A stretch of 64,000 nt of DNA from assembly GCF_010646885.2 (NCBI RefSeq), contig NZ_CP050700.1, positions 3,374,501 to 3,438,500 of the forward strand. The letters run 5' to 3'. The notes under the pieces were generated by a model that saw nothing but the letters and a program-made list of their open reading frames with translations, was not told the origin of the DNA and made no database searches. Each line of letters opens with the position of its first letter. Positions within the stretch are counted from its first letter, which is position 1. Origin of the DNA: Desulfopila sp. IMCC35008. GTDB lineage: Bacteria; Desulfobacterota; Desulfobulbia; Desulfobulbales; Desulfocapsaceae. The position numbers were made by a program, and so were the translations under genes. This document shows positions 8,427-15,894 of this stretch, piece by piece.

Positions 8427-9122
8427 TCATGATTTTTTCAGGAGAAGACGGTTGATGATTATAGTGACATCTTTACCATCCTTTCGTATTTTCTGGACCT
8501 TGCCACTAATATCGTACTCATTTTCCGCCACCTTGAGAAATTTCGGTAAACTCTTACGACCGCCATCATGAGCCAGATAAATAATGCCTCCCGGCTTCAG
8601 GTATTTCCTGAAAACCGAAAGCAATGGATCAAAAAATTCTTCCCTGAAAAGTATTTCGGCACCAGCCAGGACATCGAACTGCTCCATCTCAGGCGGATCA
8701 AGCCAATCCAGCATGGTGCACTGGACATTATCCAGTTTTGACGCCGCCGCACTCACCTTTTCGAAGTTGAGAATAATTTCCTCATAATCGCTCAGGGTTA
8801 CATCAAAACCGTTGACCGCCGCTGCCAGCCCCGGAGCCCCAAGCCCGGCCCCCAGTTCAAGCAGTCGCTGTCCTTTTGCATCCGGCAGTGAATGCAGAAG
8901 GTATGACAGTACCATTGCACTGTCCCAGAGCCTTATCCAAAAAGGGAATTCCGAGACATTGGCAAAAGGATCCTTACCATCCAGGAATTGTTCTAGATCG
9001 GCAACTTTCAACAAACGAACGGTATCGTCTCCAAGCTGTAGCCTGTCAAAAGTAAGTTTATATTTCTTTCTGATGGAATTATATAATTCCCTTTCATCTT
9101 CGGGTAAAGTTCGAATATCCAT
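8427..9122 (-). CDS. Class I SAM-dependent methyltransferase
   Basis: This 231-residue Rossmann methyltransferase resembles the lysine/nicotinamide methyltransferase-like group (Methyltransf_16 type). The SAM motif I is LLELGAGLGAPGLAAA, followed by the acidic motif II (VTLSDYEEIILNF) and a DVLAGAEILFREEFFDPLL segment typical of that group. The first 60 residues form a separate N-terminal part. The substrate is not evident. It lies between uppP (3-bp gap) and the precorrin-2 dehydrogenase (15-bp gap). It is therefore likely to be co-transcribed with them, but no tetrapyrrole-specific feature is seen. Confidence 0.8.
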   Translation of the reverse strand: MDIRTLPEDERELYNSIRKKYKLTFDRLQLGDDTVRLLKVADLEQFLDGKDPFANVSEFPFWIRLWDSAMVLSYLLHSLPDAKGQRLLELGAGLGAPGLAAAVNGFDVTLSDYEEIILNFEKVSAAASKLDNVQCTMLDWLDPPEMEQFDVLAGAEILFREEFFDPLLSVFRKYLKPGGIIYLAHDGGRKSLPKFLKVAENEYDISGKVQKIRKDGKDVTIIINRLLLKKS

Positions 9123-9125
9123 AAA

Positions 9126-9950
9126 TCACGACACGTTAGAGAAAAACAACAGAGCAAATCCGGTCAAAGCCACAACCAGACAGTAATATCCAAAATATTG
9201 GAGCCGATTCCGGCGGACGATATCAAGAAGAAGTACGATGGCAAAATAACCGGAAACAGCGGCCATAACCGTCCCCCCCACCAGATTTATCAATGAACCC
9301 TCCGTGAACTGTTGACCGGCAATATCTCCTATCTGCAAAACAGCAGCACCAAAAATAACCGGTATCGACATGATAAAAGAAAACCTGGCAACAACCTCTC
9401 GATCAACACCCAGCAGCATTCCCATGAAGATAGTAGAACCTGATCGGGATAACCCTGGCATGATTGCACAGGCCTGGGCACATCCAATAAGAAGAGCGCG
9501 AAACCAGCCCAGTTCTTTTCCTCGATCTTGCAGATATCCGGAAGTGAGCATCAAAAATGCGGTTATTGCCAACATGGAATATACAAGCGGCAGGCTGGAA
9601 AACAAGACCTCTACCCTATCTTTTAAAAACAGTCCAACAAGTACCGCCGGAACAGAGGCAATAATAACATAAAGGTCCCAAAGCAGGTACATCCTGTCTT
9701 TTTCTTCAAGGCTCCCGCGCAGCCAGAAAATTGGGGCCAGAATCATAGCCGCAATTTCTTTTCTAAAAACCAGCAGCACCGCAAGCAGACTGCCAAGATG
9801 CAGGAATACGTCAAAAGCCACGCTATGTTGCTCAAATTCAAGGAGCTTTGAGCCAATAACAAGATGACCTGAACTCGAGATCGGCAAGAATTCGGTCAGC
9901 CCCTGAATTGCTCCAAGCAAGATGGCCTTCAACAGTTCGGGAAAATCCAT
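9126..9950 (-). CDS. uppP: Undecaprenyl-diphosphatase (BacA/UppP type)
   Basis: This inner-membrane enzyme of 274 residues dephosphorylates undecaprenyl pyrophosphate to recycle the lipid carrier for peptidoglycan and other polysaccharides. The two signature motifs are present. GLTEFLPISSSGHL lies near the N-terminus, and PGLSRSGSTIFMGMLLG follows in the second half, carrying the catalytic Glu, His/Ser and Arg residues. Seven to eight hydrophobic helices are visible. The ATG at 9950 starts MDFPELLKAIL; a TTG at 9959 is a less likely alternative. Confidence 0.95.
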   Translation of the reverse strand: MDFPELLKAILLGAIQGLTEFLPISSSGHLVIGSKLLEFEQHSVAFDVFLHLGSLLAVLLVFRKEIAAMILAPIFWLRGSLEEKDRMYLLWDLYVIIASVPAVLVGLFLKDRVEVLFSSLPLVYSMLAITAFLMLTSGYLQDRGKELGWFRALLIGCAQACAIMPGLSRSGSTIFMGMLLGVDREVVARFSFIMSIPVIFGAAVLQIGDIAGQQFTEGSLINLVGGTVMAAVSGYFAIVLLLDIVRRNRLQYFGYYCLVVALTGFALLFFSNVS

Positions 9951-10020
9951 AAATGACAATTAAGATAAGTGAAAATTACAAACAGAGCTCTACCGGATCT
10001 GGCTGTCCTGACAGATCTGC

Positions 10021-10056
10021 AAAAAAAAAGGTCGGTTGACTCAACGTCAACCGACC
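10021..10056 (-). terminator. Intrinsic terminator after the small secreted protein gene
   Basis: An 11-bp perfect stem (GGTCGGTTGAC at 10030-10040 with its complement at 10046-10056) with a five-base loop is followed on the minus strand by a run of nine T. It lies about 40 bp after the stop of the gene at 10098-10307 and would also shield uppP from its transcription. Confidence 0.92.
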
Positions 10057-10097
10057 CAGCAAAATACCGAATACGAGTTACTATGTCAATTTAACAA

Positions 10098-10307
10098 TTA
10101 GCAGCCCTCGATAGCGCCTTTCTTCTTAGCAGGGGAGACCTTCACTTTGTCGCCTGCTGCAAATTTATCAGCCTTCTCGCAGGTCATGGTGACTTTGTCG
10201 CCATCAACTGCATCGACGGTACATTTTACTTTAGCTGCAAAACCAACGGTTGCTGTTGACAATGCGAATACCAGGGCTACTGCCAGTGTTACCAATCCTT
10301 TTTTCAT
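10098..10307 (-). CDS. Small secreted lysine-rich protein, unknown function
   Basis: This 69-residue precursor starts at the ATG 10307 behind a GGAG site. A signal peptide (MKKGLVTLAVALVFALS, cleavage after GFAA) leaves a mature chain of about 44 residues. The mature part has the pattern VKCTVDAVDGDKVTMTCEKA and a GDKVKV element, which suggests a small beta-barrel, plus a lysine-rich stretch and a C-terminal cysteine (GAIEGC). Three cysteines are present. It has its own strong terminator and a good ribosome site, so it is probably an abundant single-gene transcript. The function is unknown. The nearby TlpA-like thioredoxin is a possible redox partner, but that is speculation. Confidence 0.75.
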   Translation of the reverse strand: MKKGLVTLAVALVFALSTATVGFAAKVKCTVDAVDGDKVTMTCEKADKFAAGDKVKVSPAKKKGAIEGC

Positions 10308-10466
10308 AACTTTTCTCCTAAAATAACATGTTTTTACCAAACGTTTTGTTCAGCAAATCAATTTATGCACACCTACAGCGTCACACTCTATTTAGTTAAT
10401 TACTAATATACTCCAGTGATAGGATATTGTCAATCACCCATTAACCTGTCATATATCGTATACTAC

Positions 10467-10970
10467 TTACTTTAATATACTTTTAATATCTTTCAACAGA
10501 GTCTTGCCGGAAACATAACCCGTGTATTTTTTTACCACATTTCCCTTTTTGTTCACCAAAAAAGACACCGGAATACCGTATACCCCACCAAAATTTTTCA
10601 TAACCTCTTCATCGGCCATCAGCACGGGATAATTAATCGCCTTCTTCTTAACCATTTTTGCGACATCCGCCGGACCAGACTGATCCACAGACAGCGCCAC
10701 CACAGAAAATCCTTCGGCCCCAAGTTGGCTGTGCAGCTCTTTCAAAGTGGGAATTTCTTCAATGCAGGGGGGGCACCAGGTTGCAAAAAAAGTAACGAGC
10801 AGTACCTTTCCCTCAAAGTTGCTACTACTGACAGCCTTACCGTCAAGCACACTATTTAAGGCAAAATCCGGCATCCGGGTTGCGGCCTGAGCGCTGCCGC
10901 CTATTGCGACAGACAAGCTGAAAATAAACGCAACAAATGCCAGGCAGAGTAAACGTCCGGTATTTTTCAT
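10467..10970 (-). CDS. TlpA/ResA-like periplasmic thioredoxin
   Basis: This is a 167-residue thioredoxin-fold protein exported by a signal peptide (LLCLAFVAFIFSLSVAIGG, cleavage near AQAA). The redox motif is WCPPC at residues 65-69, within VTFFATWCPPCIEEIPTLKE. The conserved cis-proline region is VYGIPVSFLVNKKG. Such proteins reduce apocytochrome c heme-binding cysteines or other periplasmic disulfides, which fits the cytochrome-rich lineage. The start at 10970 has a GGAG-type site upstream. It is transcribed divergently from the SurA-like gene. Confidence 0.9.
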   Translation of the reverse strand: MKNTGRLLCLAFVAFIFSLSVAIGGSAQAATRMPDFALNSVLDGKAVSSSNFEGKVLLVTFFATWCPPCIEEIPTLKELHSQLGAEGFSVVALSVDQSGPADVAKMVKKKAINYPVLMADEEVMKNFGGVYGIPVSFLVNKKGNVVKKYTGYVSGKTLLKDIKSILK

Positions 10971-11209
10971 TCTTTACTCCAGGAGGAATTTCAAAATCAA
11001 TATTTCTCAATCAGTTCCCAACCATTTTTCTCACTCTCCCCTCTCACATAACTCGACAGTGGTGGCAGAGAAAAGAGCCGTTTTCAAATGGAAACTATGC
11101 TATACTCTTGCGACAAGATATTCGATCTCGTTAAAAAGTCAACTGGTACGGCAACATCGGCAGGTTTACCCGGAAATGCAATTCCAGCTTGATAATGAGC
11201 TATTTTTGA

Positions 11210-11238
11210 TTGACACCTCCCGAAAAATAGATTGAATA
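11210..11238 (+). promoter_or_regulatory. Candidate promoter for the surA-rodZ-recO group, within a 343-bp divergent gap
   Basis: TTGACA at 11210-11215 and TGAATA at 11233-11238 are 17 bp apart, about 75 bp before the SurA-like start. The -35 is consensus, the -10 is weak. The rest of the divergent space from 10971 to 11313 shows no gene and no strong hairpin. Confidence 0.45.
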
Positions 11239-11313
11239 CCGGAGACACCGTTTCACATACGATCAGTTATTTTCAAATACGATACTACTGAACAAATATC
11301 CAGGAACCTGCTC

Positions 11314-12300
11314 ATGAATCGCATTTATATCTTCATCCTGACAGTATTCTTTTTTACAACCATTTACTTCCAGACGGTATCCGCGGAAATGGTCGACCGT
11401 ATTGTCGCGGTTGTAAACGATGATATCATTACACTCTCCGAACTCGATGAGGAAGCAGAGGGTATCTACCAGAGAATCGCCGCATCGGTTCCTTCAGAAC
11501 AATTACAGAACGAACTCATGAAGGCCAGGGAACAAATTCTCGACACCCTCATTGACAAGCGACTGATTGCCCAGAAAGCCGAAGAACAAAAGCTTTCCGT
11601 TTCCGATGCAGAAGTGGAACAGGCATTACAGGATGTTCTCAGCAGAACCGGCATGACCATGCAGGATCTGGTGGGCAAACTCCACGAAAGCGGTGTGACC
11701 GAAGAGGTGTACCGCTCAACCCTTAAAAGCCAACTGCTCCAAAACAAACTTATAAGTAATGATGTGCAGCGTAAAATCATTGTTACAGATGAGATGATGC
11801 TCGATTACTACGACCTCAACTATACCTCAAAGGTCGACGAGGGTTCCTACTATCTCCTGCAGATGGGATTTAACTGGTCTTCCGCAGACAAAAAAGATGT
11901 CCCTGGTGCAAAAGAAGACGCCAGAAAGAGGGCCCAACGGGTTCACAAACTTGCAACATCTGGTCAGGATTTCAGAACACTTGCCAGGAAATTTTCGGAT
12001 CTGCCCTCTGCTGTCGATGGTGGTGACCTGGGCACATTCTTACCGGGAGATATGGCCGAATACATGAAACATGCCGTTATAGGCCTGAAAACCGGGGAGG
12101 TGAGTGAGATCGTTGAAACACGCTCAGGGTATCAGTTCTTCAAACTCCTCTCCATGGGCGATGGCGAGATTATGATGAAGGCACCTTTTGAGTCCGTTAA
12201 GGATGAGATCAAGCGTATCCTGTTCGATAAGCAGATGAAGGAGGCTTACACCATCTGGGTTACCGAACTAAAGCAGAATGCTTATATTCAGAAAATGTAA
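11314..12300 (+). CDS. SurA-like periplasmic peptidyl-prolyl isomerase / chaperone
   Basis: This 328-residue exported protein assists folding of outer-membrane proteins. The signal peptide is at residues 1-24 (FILTVFFFTTIYFQTVSA). Next comes the SurA N-terminal chaperone domain (VDRIVAVVNDDIITLSELD). A single parvulin domain follows at roughly residues 180-290, with the GTFLPGDMAEYMKHAVIGL and TRSGYQFFKLL signatures. E. coli SurA has two parvulin domains and about 430 residues, so this is a shorter one-domain form. It is followed closely by the rodZ-like gene and recO on the same strand. Confidence 0.88.
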   Translation: MNRIYIFILTVFFFTTIYFQTVSAEMVDRIVAVVNDDIITLSELDEEAEGIYQRIAASVPSEQLQNELMKAREQILDTLIDKRLIAQKAEEQKLSVSDAEVEQALQDVLSRTGMTMQDLVGKLHESGVTEEVYRSTLKSQLLQNKLISNDVQRKIIVTDEMMLDYYDLNYTSKVDEGSYYLLQMGFNWSSADKKDVPGAKEDARKRAQRVHKLATSGQDFRTLARKFSDLPSAVDGGDLGTFLPGDMAEYMKHAVIGLKTGEVSEIVETRSGYQFFKLLSMGDGEIMMKAPFESVKDEIKRILFDKQMKEAYTIWVTELKQNAYIQKM

Positions 12301-12353
12301 GGCGGCATCGCAATCAGCAGCGGATTCTAAAGAAAGAAAAAGATAACCAAAAA

Positions 12354-13232
12354 ATGAGCGAAACAAGCGACAAACAGACAGAAAACAAGTTTGAATCCTT
12401 AGGAAGTTTTCTAAAGAAGACCCGCGTGGAAAGAGGGCTTGAACTGGAACAGATTATCGAGGAAACGAAGGTTTCCGCCTCAACACTGAGGGCCATTGAG
12501 GCCGATGATTTTGACGCACTGCCGGCCGACGCCTTCGCCCGTGGCCTGTACGCCCATTATGCGACAGCCTTGCGACTCAACAAGGATGAAATCGTTGCAA
12601 GGTTTTTCATGGAGCGCAACTCGCATCCGTCTGTTCAAGCGAAACAAGGTACTCTTCCCAGCCAGCCTCAGCCTCCTGGAAAGAAAGCCAAACAAATTAG
12701 CGGTATGGCAGAACCCACCGGTGTTTCCCCCATATCCTCTCTCGGCTTCTTCCTGTTGTTACTGATTGTCATTGCCGGGACCGTTTGCTGGTACCTTTCC
12801 ATTAATCCCGCCACATACCTCAGTGCTAAATTACGCGGTATTTCCCAGCAAACGACCCAGGAGCAGACATCACCAGTAACAGATGTTGAAAACGATATCC
12901 TGGCAGAAGGAGAACCGGCCAGCACGGCAATAATCAGCACGGCACTGTCGCCCCCTTCAAGGACAGAGCCCGCCGACCAGCAAGCCAAATACATCGTAGC
13001 AGCTCAATTTCCCTCTACGACTACCGTCACAGTAACAATAGATGACAATCCGCCCCAGGAACTGACCTATTCAGCAGGTCAATCCGTCATATGGCCTGCT
13101 GACAAAAAACTGGTTCTCGTCTTGCCGGGTCAAAGTGACATCAAGTTAACACTCAACGATATCCCCTTGAGCCTGCCCGACACAAAGGGCGATACATCAA
13201 CCATAACCATCCCTGAATACCTGCTCGAATAG
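12354..13232 (+). CDS. RodZ-like membrane protein with HTH and DUF4115 domains
   Basis: RodZ-family proteins connect the MreB cytoskeleton to the cell-shape machinery. The 292-residue chain has an N-terminal Xre-type helix-turn-helix (FLKKTRVERGLELEQIIEET and FARGLYAHYATAL). A linker follows, then one transmembrane helix near residues 127-147 (FFLLLLIVIAGTVCWYL), and a periplasmic DUF4115-like beta domain at the C-terminus with SAGQSVIWPADKKLVL. The start at 12354 is 54 bp after the SurA-like stop, and recO begins 6 bp after this gene ends. The domain order is diagnostic. Confidence 0.87.
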   Translation: MSETSDKQTENKFESLGSFLKKTRVERGLELEQIIEETKVSASTLRAIEADDFDALPADAFARGLYAHYATALRLNKDEIVARFFMERNSHPSVQAKQGTLPSQPQPPGKKAKQISGMAEPTGVSPISSLGFFLLLLIVIAGTVCWYLSINPATYLSAKLRGISQQTTQEQTSPVTDVENDILAEGEPASTAIISTALSPPSRTEPADQQAKYIVAAQFPSTTTVTVTIDDNPPQELTYSAGQSVIWPADKKLVLVLPGQSDIKLTLNDIPLSLPDTKGDTSTITIPEYLLE

Positions 13233-13238
13233 GAATAC

Positions 13239-14030
13239 ATGGCAGCGGTAGTCAGTGAGACAGACGGTGTAGTCCTCGAAACCCGTGATCACGGGGAATC
13301 AGACCTCATAGTTACCTTCTACTGCCCTGATAGCGGCAAGATTACCGCCATTGCCAAAGGTGCCAGAAAGAGCAGGAGAAGGTTTGTCAACAAGCTGGAG
13401 ATGTTCACCTACCTTCGCCTCCAACTGCGCCGATCAGGCAATAGATCACTGCTTCTGCTGGAAGAGGCTGAACTGCATGCCGCCTTTCTTAACCTGCGGT
13501 TTGACATCGTAAGATACAGCGTGGCTTCCGTGATTCGGGAATTGATGCTTCTCGGCACGCGGGAGGGTGAGACAGATGAACAACTCTACAAGATGCTTCT
13601 CTGGACACTCGACAGCCTGGATCGCAGGGACACGCCACTCAGGCCATTGCTGTTCTTCTTCCTCCGCTATCTTGATTATATCGGCTACAGACCGGAGATG
13701 GATTGCTGTACGCAATGCGGCACATCAGCTCCTTCGGCGGGTCAATTCCGGTTTAACATCTTTTCCGGCGGACTTATCTGCACCTCCTGCTCTCCGGCAC
13801 CTTCAAGTTCACTCATCCCCCTCTCTCCCACGACCATAACCCACTTAAGCGATGCCCAGGATATCTCTTTAAAACAACTTTCGGGATTACAGATGCAGAC
13901 CCGATCCATCCACGAAGGACTTAACATCCTGCATCGATACGGCAGACATATATTACAGAGGGAAATACATTCCTGGAAAATGTTGCGACAGATGTTCGCA
14001 AAGAGTTCGAATACAATAAAGGAAGGATAA
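13239..14030 (+). CDS. recO: DNA repair protein RecO
   Basis: RecO works with RecR and RecF to load RecA on SSB-coated single-stranded DNA. The 263-residue protein has the N-terminal OB fold (DGVVLETRDHGESDLIVTFY and KITAIAKGARKSRRRF). A helical centre follows, then a four-cysteine zinc site made of CTQCG and CTSCS around residues 155-185. Length and domain order match the family. It converges with the biotin ligase gene, leaving only a 13-bp gap. Confidence 0.95.
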   Translation: MAAVVSETDGVVLETRDHGESDLIVTFYCPDSGKITAIAKGARKSRRRFVNKLEMFTYLRLQLRRSGNRSLLLLEEAELHAAFLNLRFDIVRYSVASVIRELMLLGTREGETDEQLYKMLLWTLDSLDRRDTPLRPLLFFFLRYLDYIGYRPEMDCCTQCGTSAPSAGQFRFNIFSGGLICTSCSPAPSSSLIPLSPTTITHLSDAQDISLKQLSGLQMQTRSIHEGLNILHRYGRHILQREIHSWKMLRQMFAKSSNTIKEG

Positions 14031-14043
14031 TGATAATAATCAA

Positions 14044-14967
14044 TTACAGGTAGCGGATCTCACCGCTATGCTCAACGATGGTTGAACCATCGTCCAGGCT
14101 CATTCGTAATCCGCCATCCGGCTCCAGACCCAGAACGCGGGCATCATATTGTGGGTTGGTAAAAACATCAAAGCCGTATCGAACCCGTTTTCCCACTGTA
14201 TCGGAGAAGTGCAGCCAGTTGTCCAGGAGCAGGTGCGTCCCTTGGGCACCGGAGAATCCATCACCACCCAGCCCACGGGCTTCTTCATAATGGATGATGC
14301 CAAAATTCCAGGCAAGTTTGGCAAGAAAGAGAGTAGTAAAGGCCTGGATATCGACATCTCCCCCCAACACCTCACAGAGCGATACCGCAATATCAGAGAG
14401 CTCCGGCGGGAAGGTGCTGTTATTAATGTTAATACCAAAACCGACAAGATTATACAACTCTCCGTAAACGGGGCCAACAGTGCTTTCCACCAGAAAACCT
14501 GCAACCTTTTTCCCGTCGATAAGCACATCATTGACCCAGCGCAGGGTGGCACTTGTACCACCCACGACATGAATCGCCTGGCAGCAGGAAAGACCAACCG
14601 CCATGGGGATGAACCCCCTGGATTGGGGAAGCAGGGTGTCAGCATGTAAAAGACACCCCCAGACACCACCTTCCGGCGCGTGCCAGACCCTGTCAAACCG
14701 ACCTTTGGATCCACGCATGGTGTCGGCCAGTATGACCGTACCGCTGGCAACTGAGCCGCCTTTAACCTCGACACCATTAATTATGGTGCGAGCACGGTTC
14801 ATTGCTCTGTCGAGGTTGTCGTGACATTCAATAACCGACCCGACGAAACTGCCGAAGCGCAGTATCTGCTCGGCCATCACCACAGGCATCTGGCGAGACC
14901 TGAAACCCAACTCATCCCGTAACGCCTGCTGCAGCTCTTGAACTGTCGGCCGATTCCCTGATGCCAT
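14044..14967 (-). CDS. Biotin--protein ligase family protein, divergent
   Basis: This 307-residue protein has the BPL/LplA catalytic fold that attaches biotin to a carrier lysine. The biotin-loop motif, normally GRGRxGRxW, reads SKGRFDRVWHAPEGG, which keeps the GR, second R and W but changes three positions. The KWPND motif reads RWVNDVLIDGKKVAGFLVES. The N-terminal 60 residues are not a clear BirA-type helix-turn-helix, so regulation of transcription is not indicated. It lies 24 bp downstream of the biotin-acceptor gene on the same strand. The pair probably acts together, although this is inferred from proximity. Confidence 0.82.
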   Translation of the reverse strand: MASGNRPTVQELQQALRDELGFRSRQMPVVMAEQILRFGSFVGSVIECHDNLDRAMNRARTIINGVEVKGGSVASGTVILADTMRGSKGRFDRVWHAPEGGVWGCLLHADTLLPQSRGFIPMAVGLSCCQAIHVVGGTSATLRWVNDVLIDGKKVAGFLVESTVGPVYGELYNLVGFGININNSTFPPELSDIAVSLCEVLGGDVDIQAFTTLFLAKLAWNFGIIHYEEARGLGGDGFSGAQGTHLLLDNWLHFSDTVGKRVRYGFDVFTNPQYDARVLGLEPDGGLRMSLDDGSTIVEHSGEIRYL

Positions 14968-14991
14968 TAGAGTAATGAGAAAGAAATAATA

Positions 14992-15654
14992 TCAGGAGAG
15001 CGATTCAGAATCCCAATCCGCCTTTACCTTGGTTATGATTTTCTGTATCAATGGAAGCTTTTCTGTCGGGCAGACACCGATAAGTGGCTCACCCTGTGGA
15101 ACGGACACGCCAGGTTTGAAATAGACGGAATGAATAACACCGCCCTCCCCGTTGTAATAAACGGGTGTATCTCGCTTCATCAGCGACATCGTAATAATCT
15201 CATCTCCCTGCTCAATAGATACAGAGCGGGCACCTTTCTTGTCAATACGGGACTGAATATCCATGGCAAAGAAATATTTCGCACTCTCCGGTGCCGAGAA
15301 AAGGACGAGAACTTCTCGTAAGATCCCTTCTATAATTTCTTTCTTCTTGAGCGGATGACGAATGGTCAACAACTTTTCACCCGCTTCTACGAATTGTCCG
15401 TCCAGCTCATCCCGGATTTCAGATATTGTGCCATTTGTCCGGGCCGCAATAAGTTTAGGGTTACGTTCCCTGTTGATCTCGTATAACGGACTTCCCGGTA
15501 TCTGGTTCCACTCACCTGACTGTGCAACCACTTCATCCCCCAGCACAACCTTGAACTGAACCCGACCGGTATGCACCGCACACACATCGATATAGTCGAA
15601 CGGATCGGATTTATATTTTGCTATAATCTCATTAAAGTCGATATCTTTTGACAT
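14992..15654 (-). CDS. Biotin/lipoyl-attachment-type carrier protein, atypical
   Basis: This 220-residue soluble protein has two segments that look like halves of a biotinyl barrel. The first is around GTISEIRDELDGQFVEAGEK (residues 75-95). The second is QGDEIITMSLMKRDTPVYYN followed by GGVIHSVYFKPGVSVPQGEP. In the second, LMK places Lys160 where the biotinyl lysine of EAMKM sits. About 60 residues of insert separate the two halves. It is adjacent to a divergent biotin ligase. It could be the carrier of a decarboxylase or acyl-CoA carboxylase encoded elsewhere. Lys160 as the target is my alignment by eye. Confidence 0.72.
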   Translation of the reverse strand: MSKDIDFNEIIAKYKSDPFDYIDVCAVHTGRVQFKVVLGDEVVAQSGEWNQIPGSPLYEINRERNPKLIAARTNGTISEIRDELDGQFVEAGEKLLTIRHPLKKKEIIEGILREVLVLFSAPESAKYFFAMDIQSRIDKKGARSVSIEQGDEIITMSLMKRDTPVYYNGEGGVIHSVYFKPGVSVPQGEPLIGVCPTEKLPLIQKIITKVKADWDSESLS

Positions 15655-15894
15655 ATCTGCAACCTGTGTTGTATCTGCCCTGTTATAATTAAAGGGTGTT
15701 TTGGTCTTTATAGTGTAATATCGTTATTGTACTGCCTGGCGGGATCAACAATAGACATCCGAGTTGTATTCTGGATGTAACATCAAAGCATAGGGTATAT
15801 ACTTATTTCAAGTCTCAATGGCAAGGGCAACTTCATTTTTTCACGCTTTGAACGCTCTTTCCCGGCCGACAGATTTGACAGATAACCACCCATT

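Noticed and set aside
14100..14777. Second minus-strand frame of 225 codons overlapping the biotin ligase
   Set aside because: It is out of frame with the ligase, whose motifs are clear, and it shows no conserved pattern.
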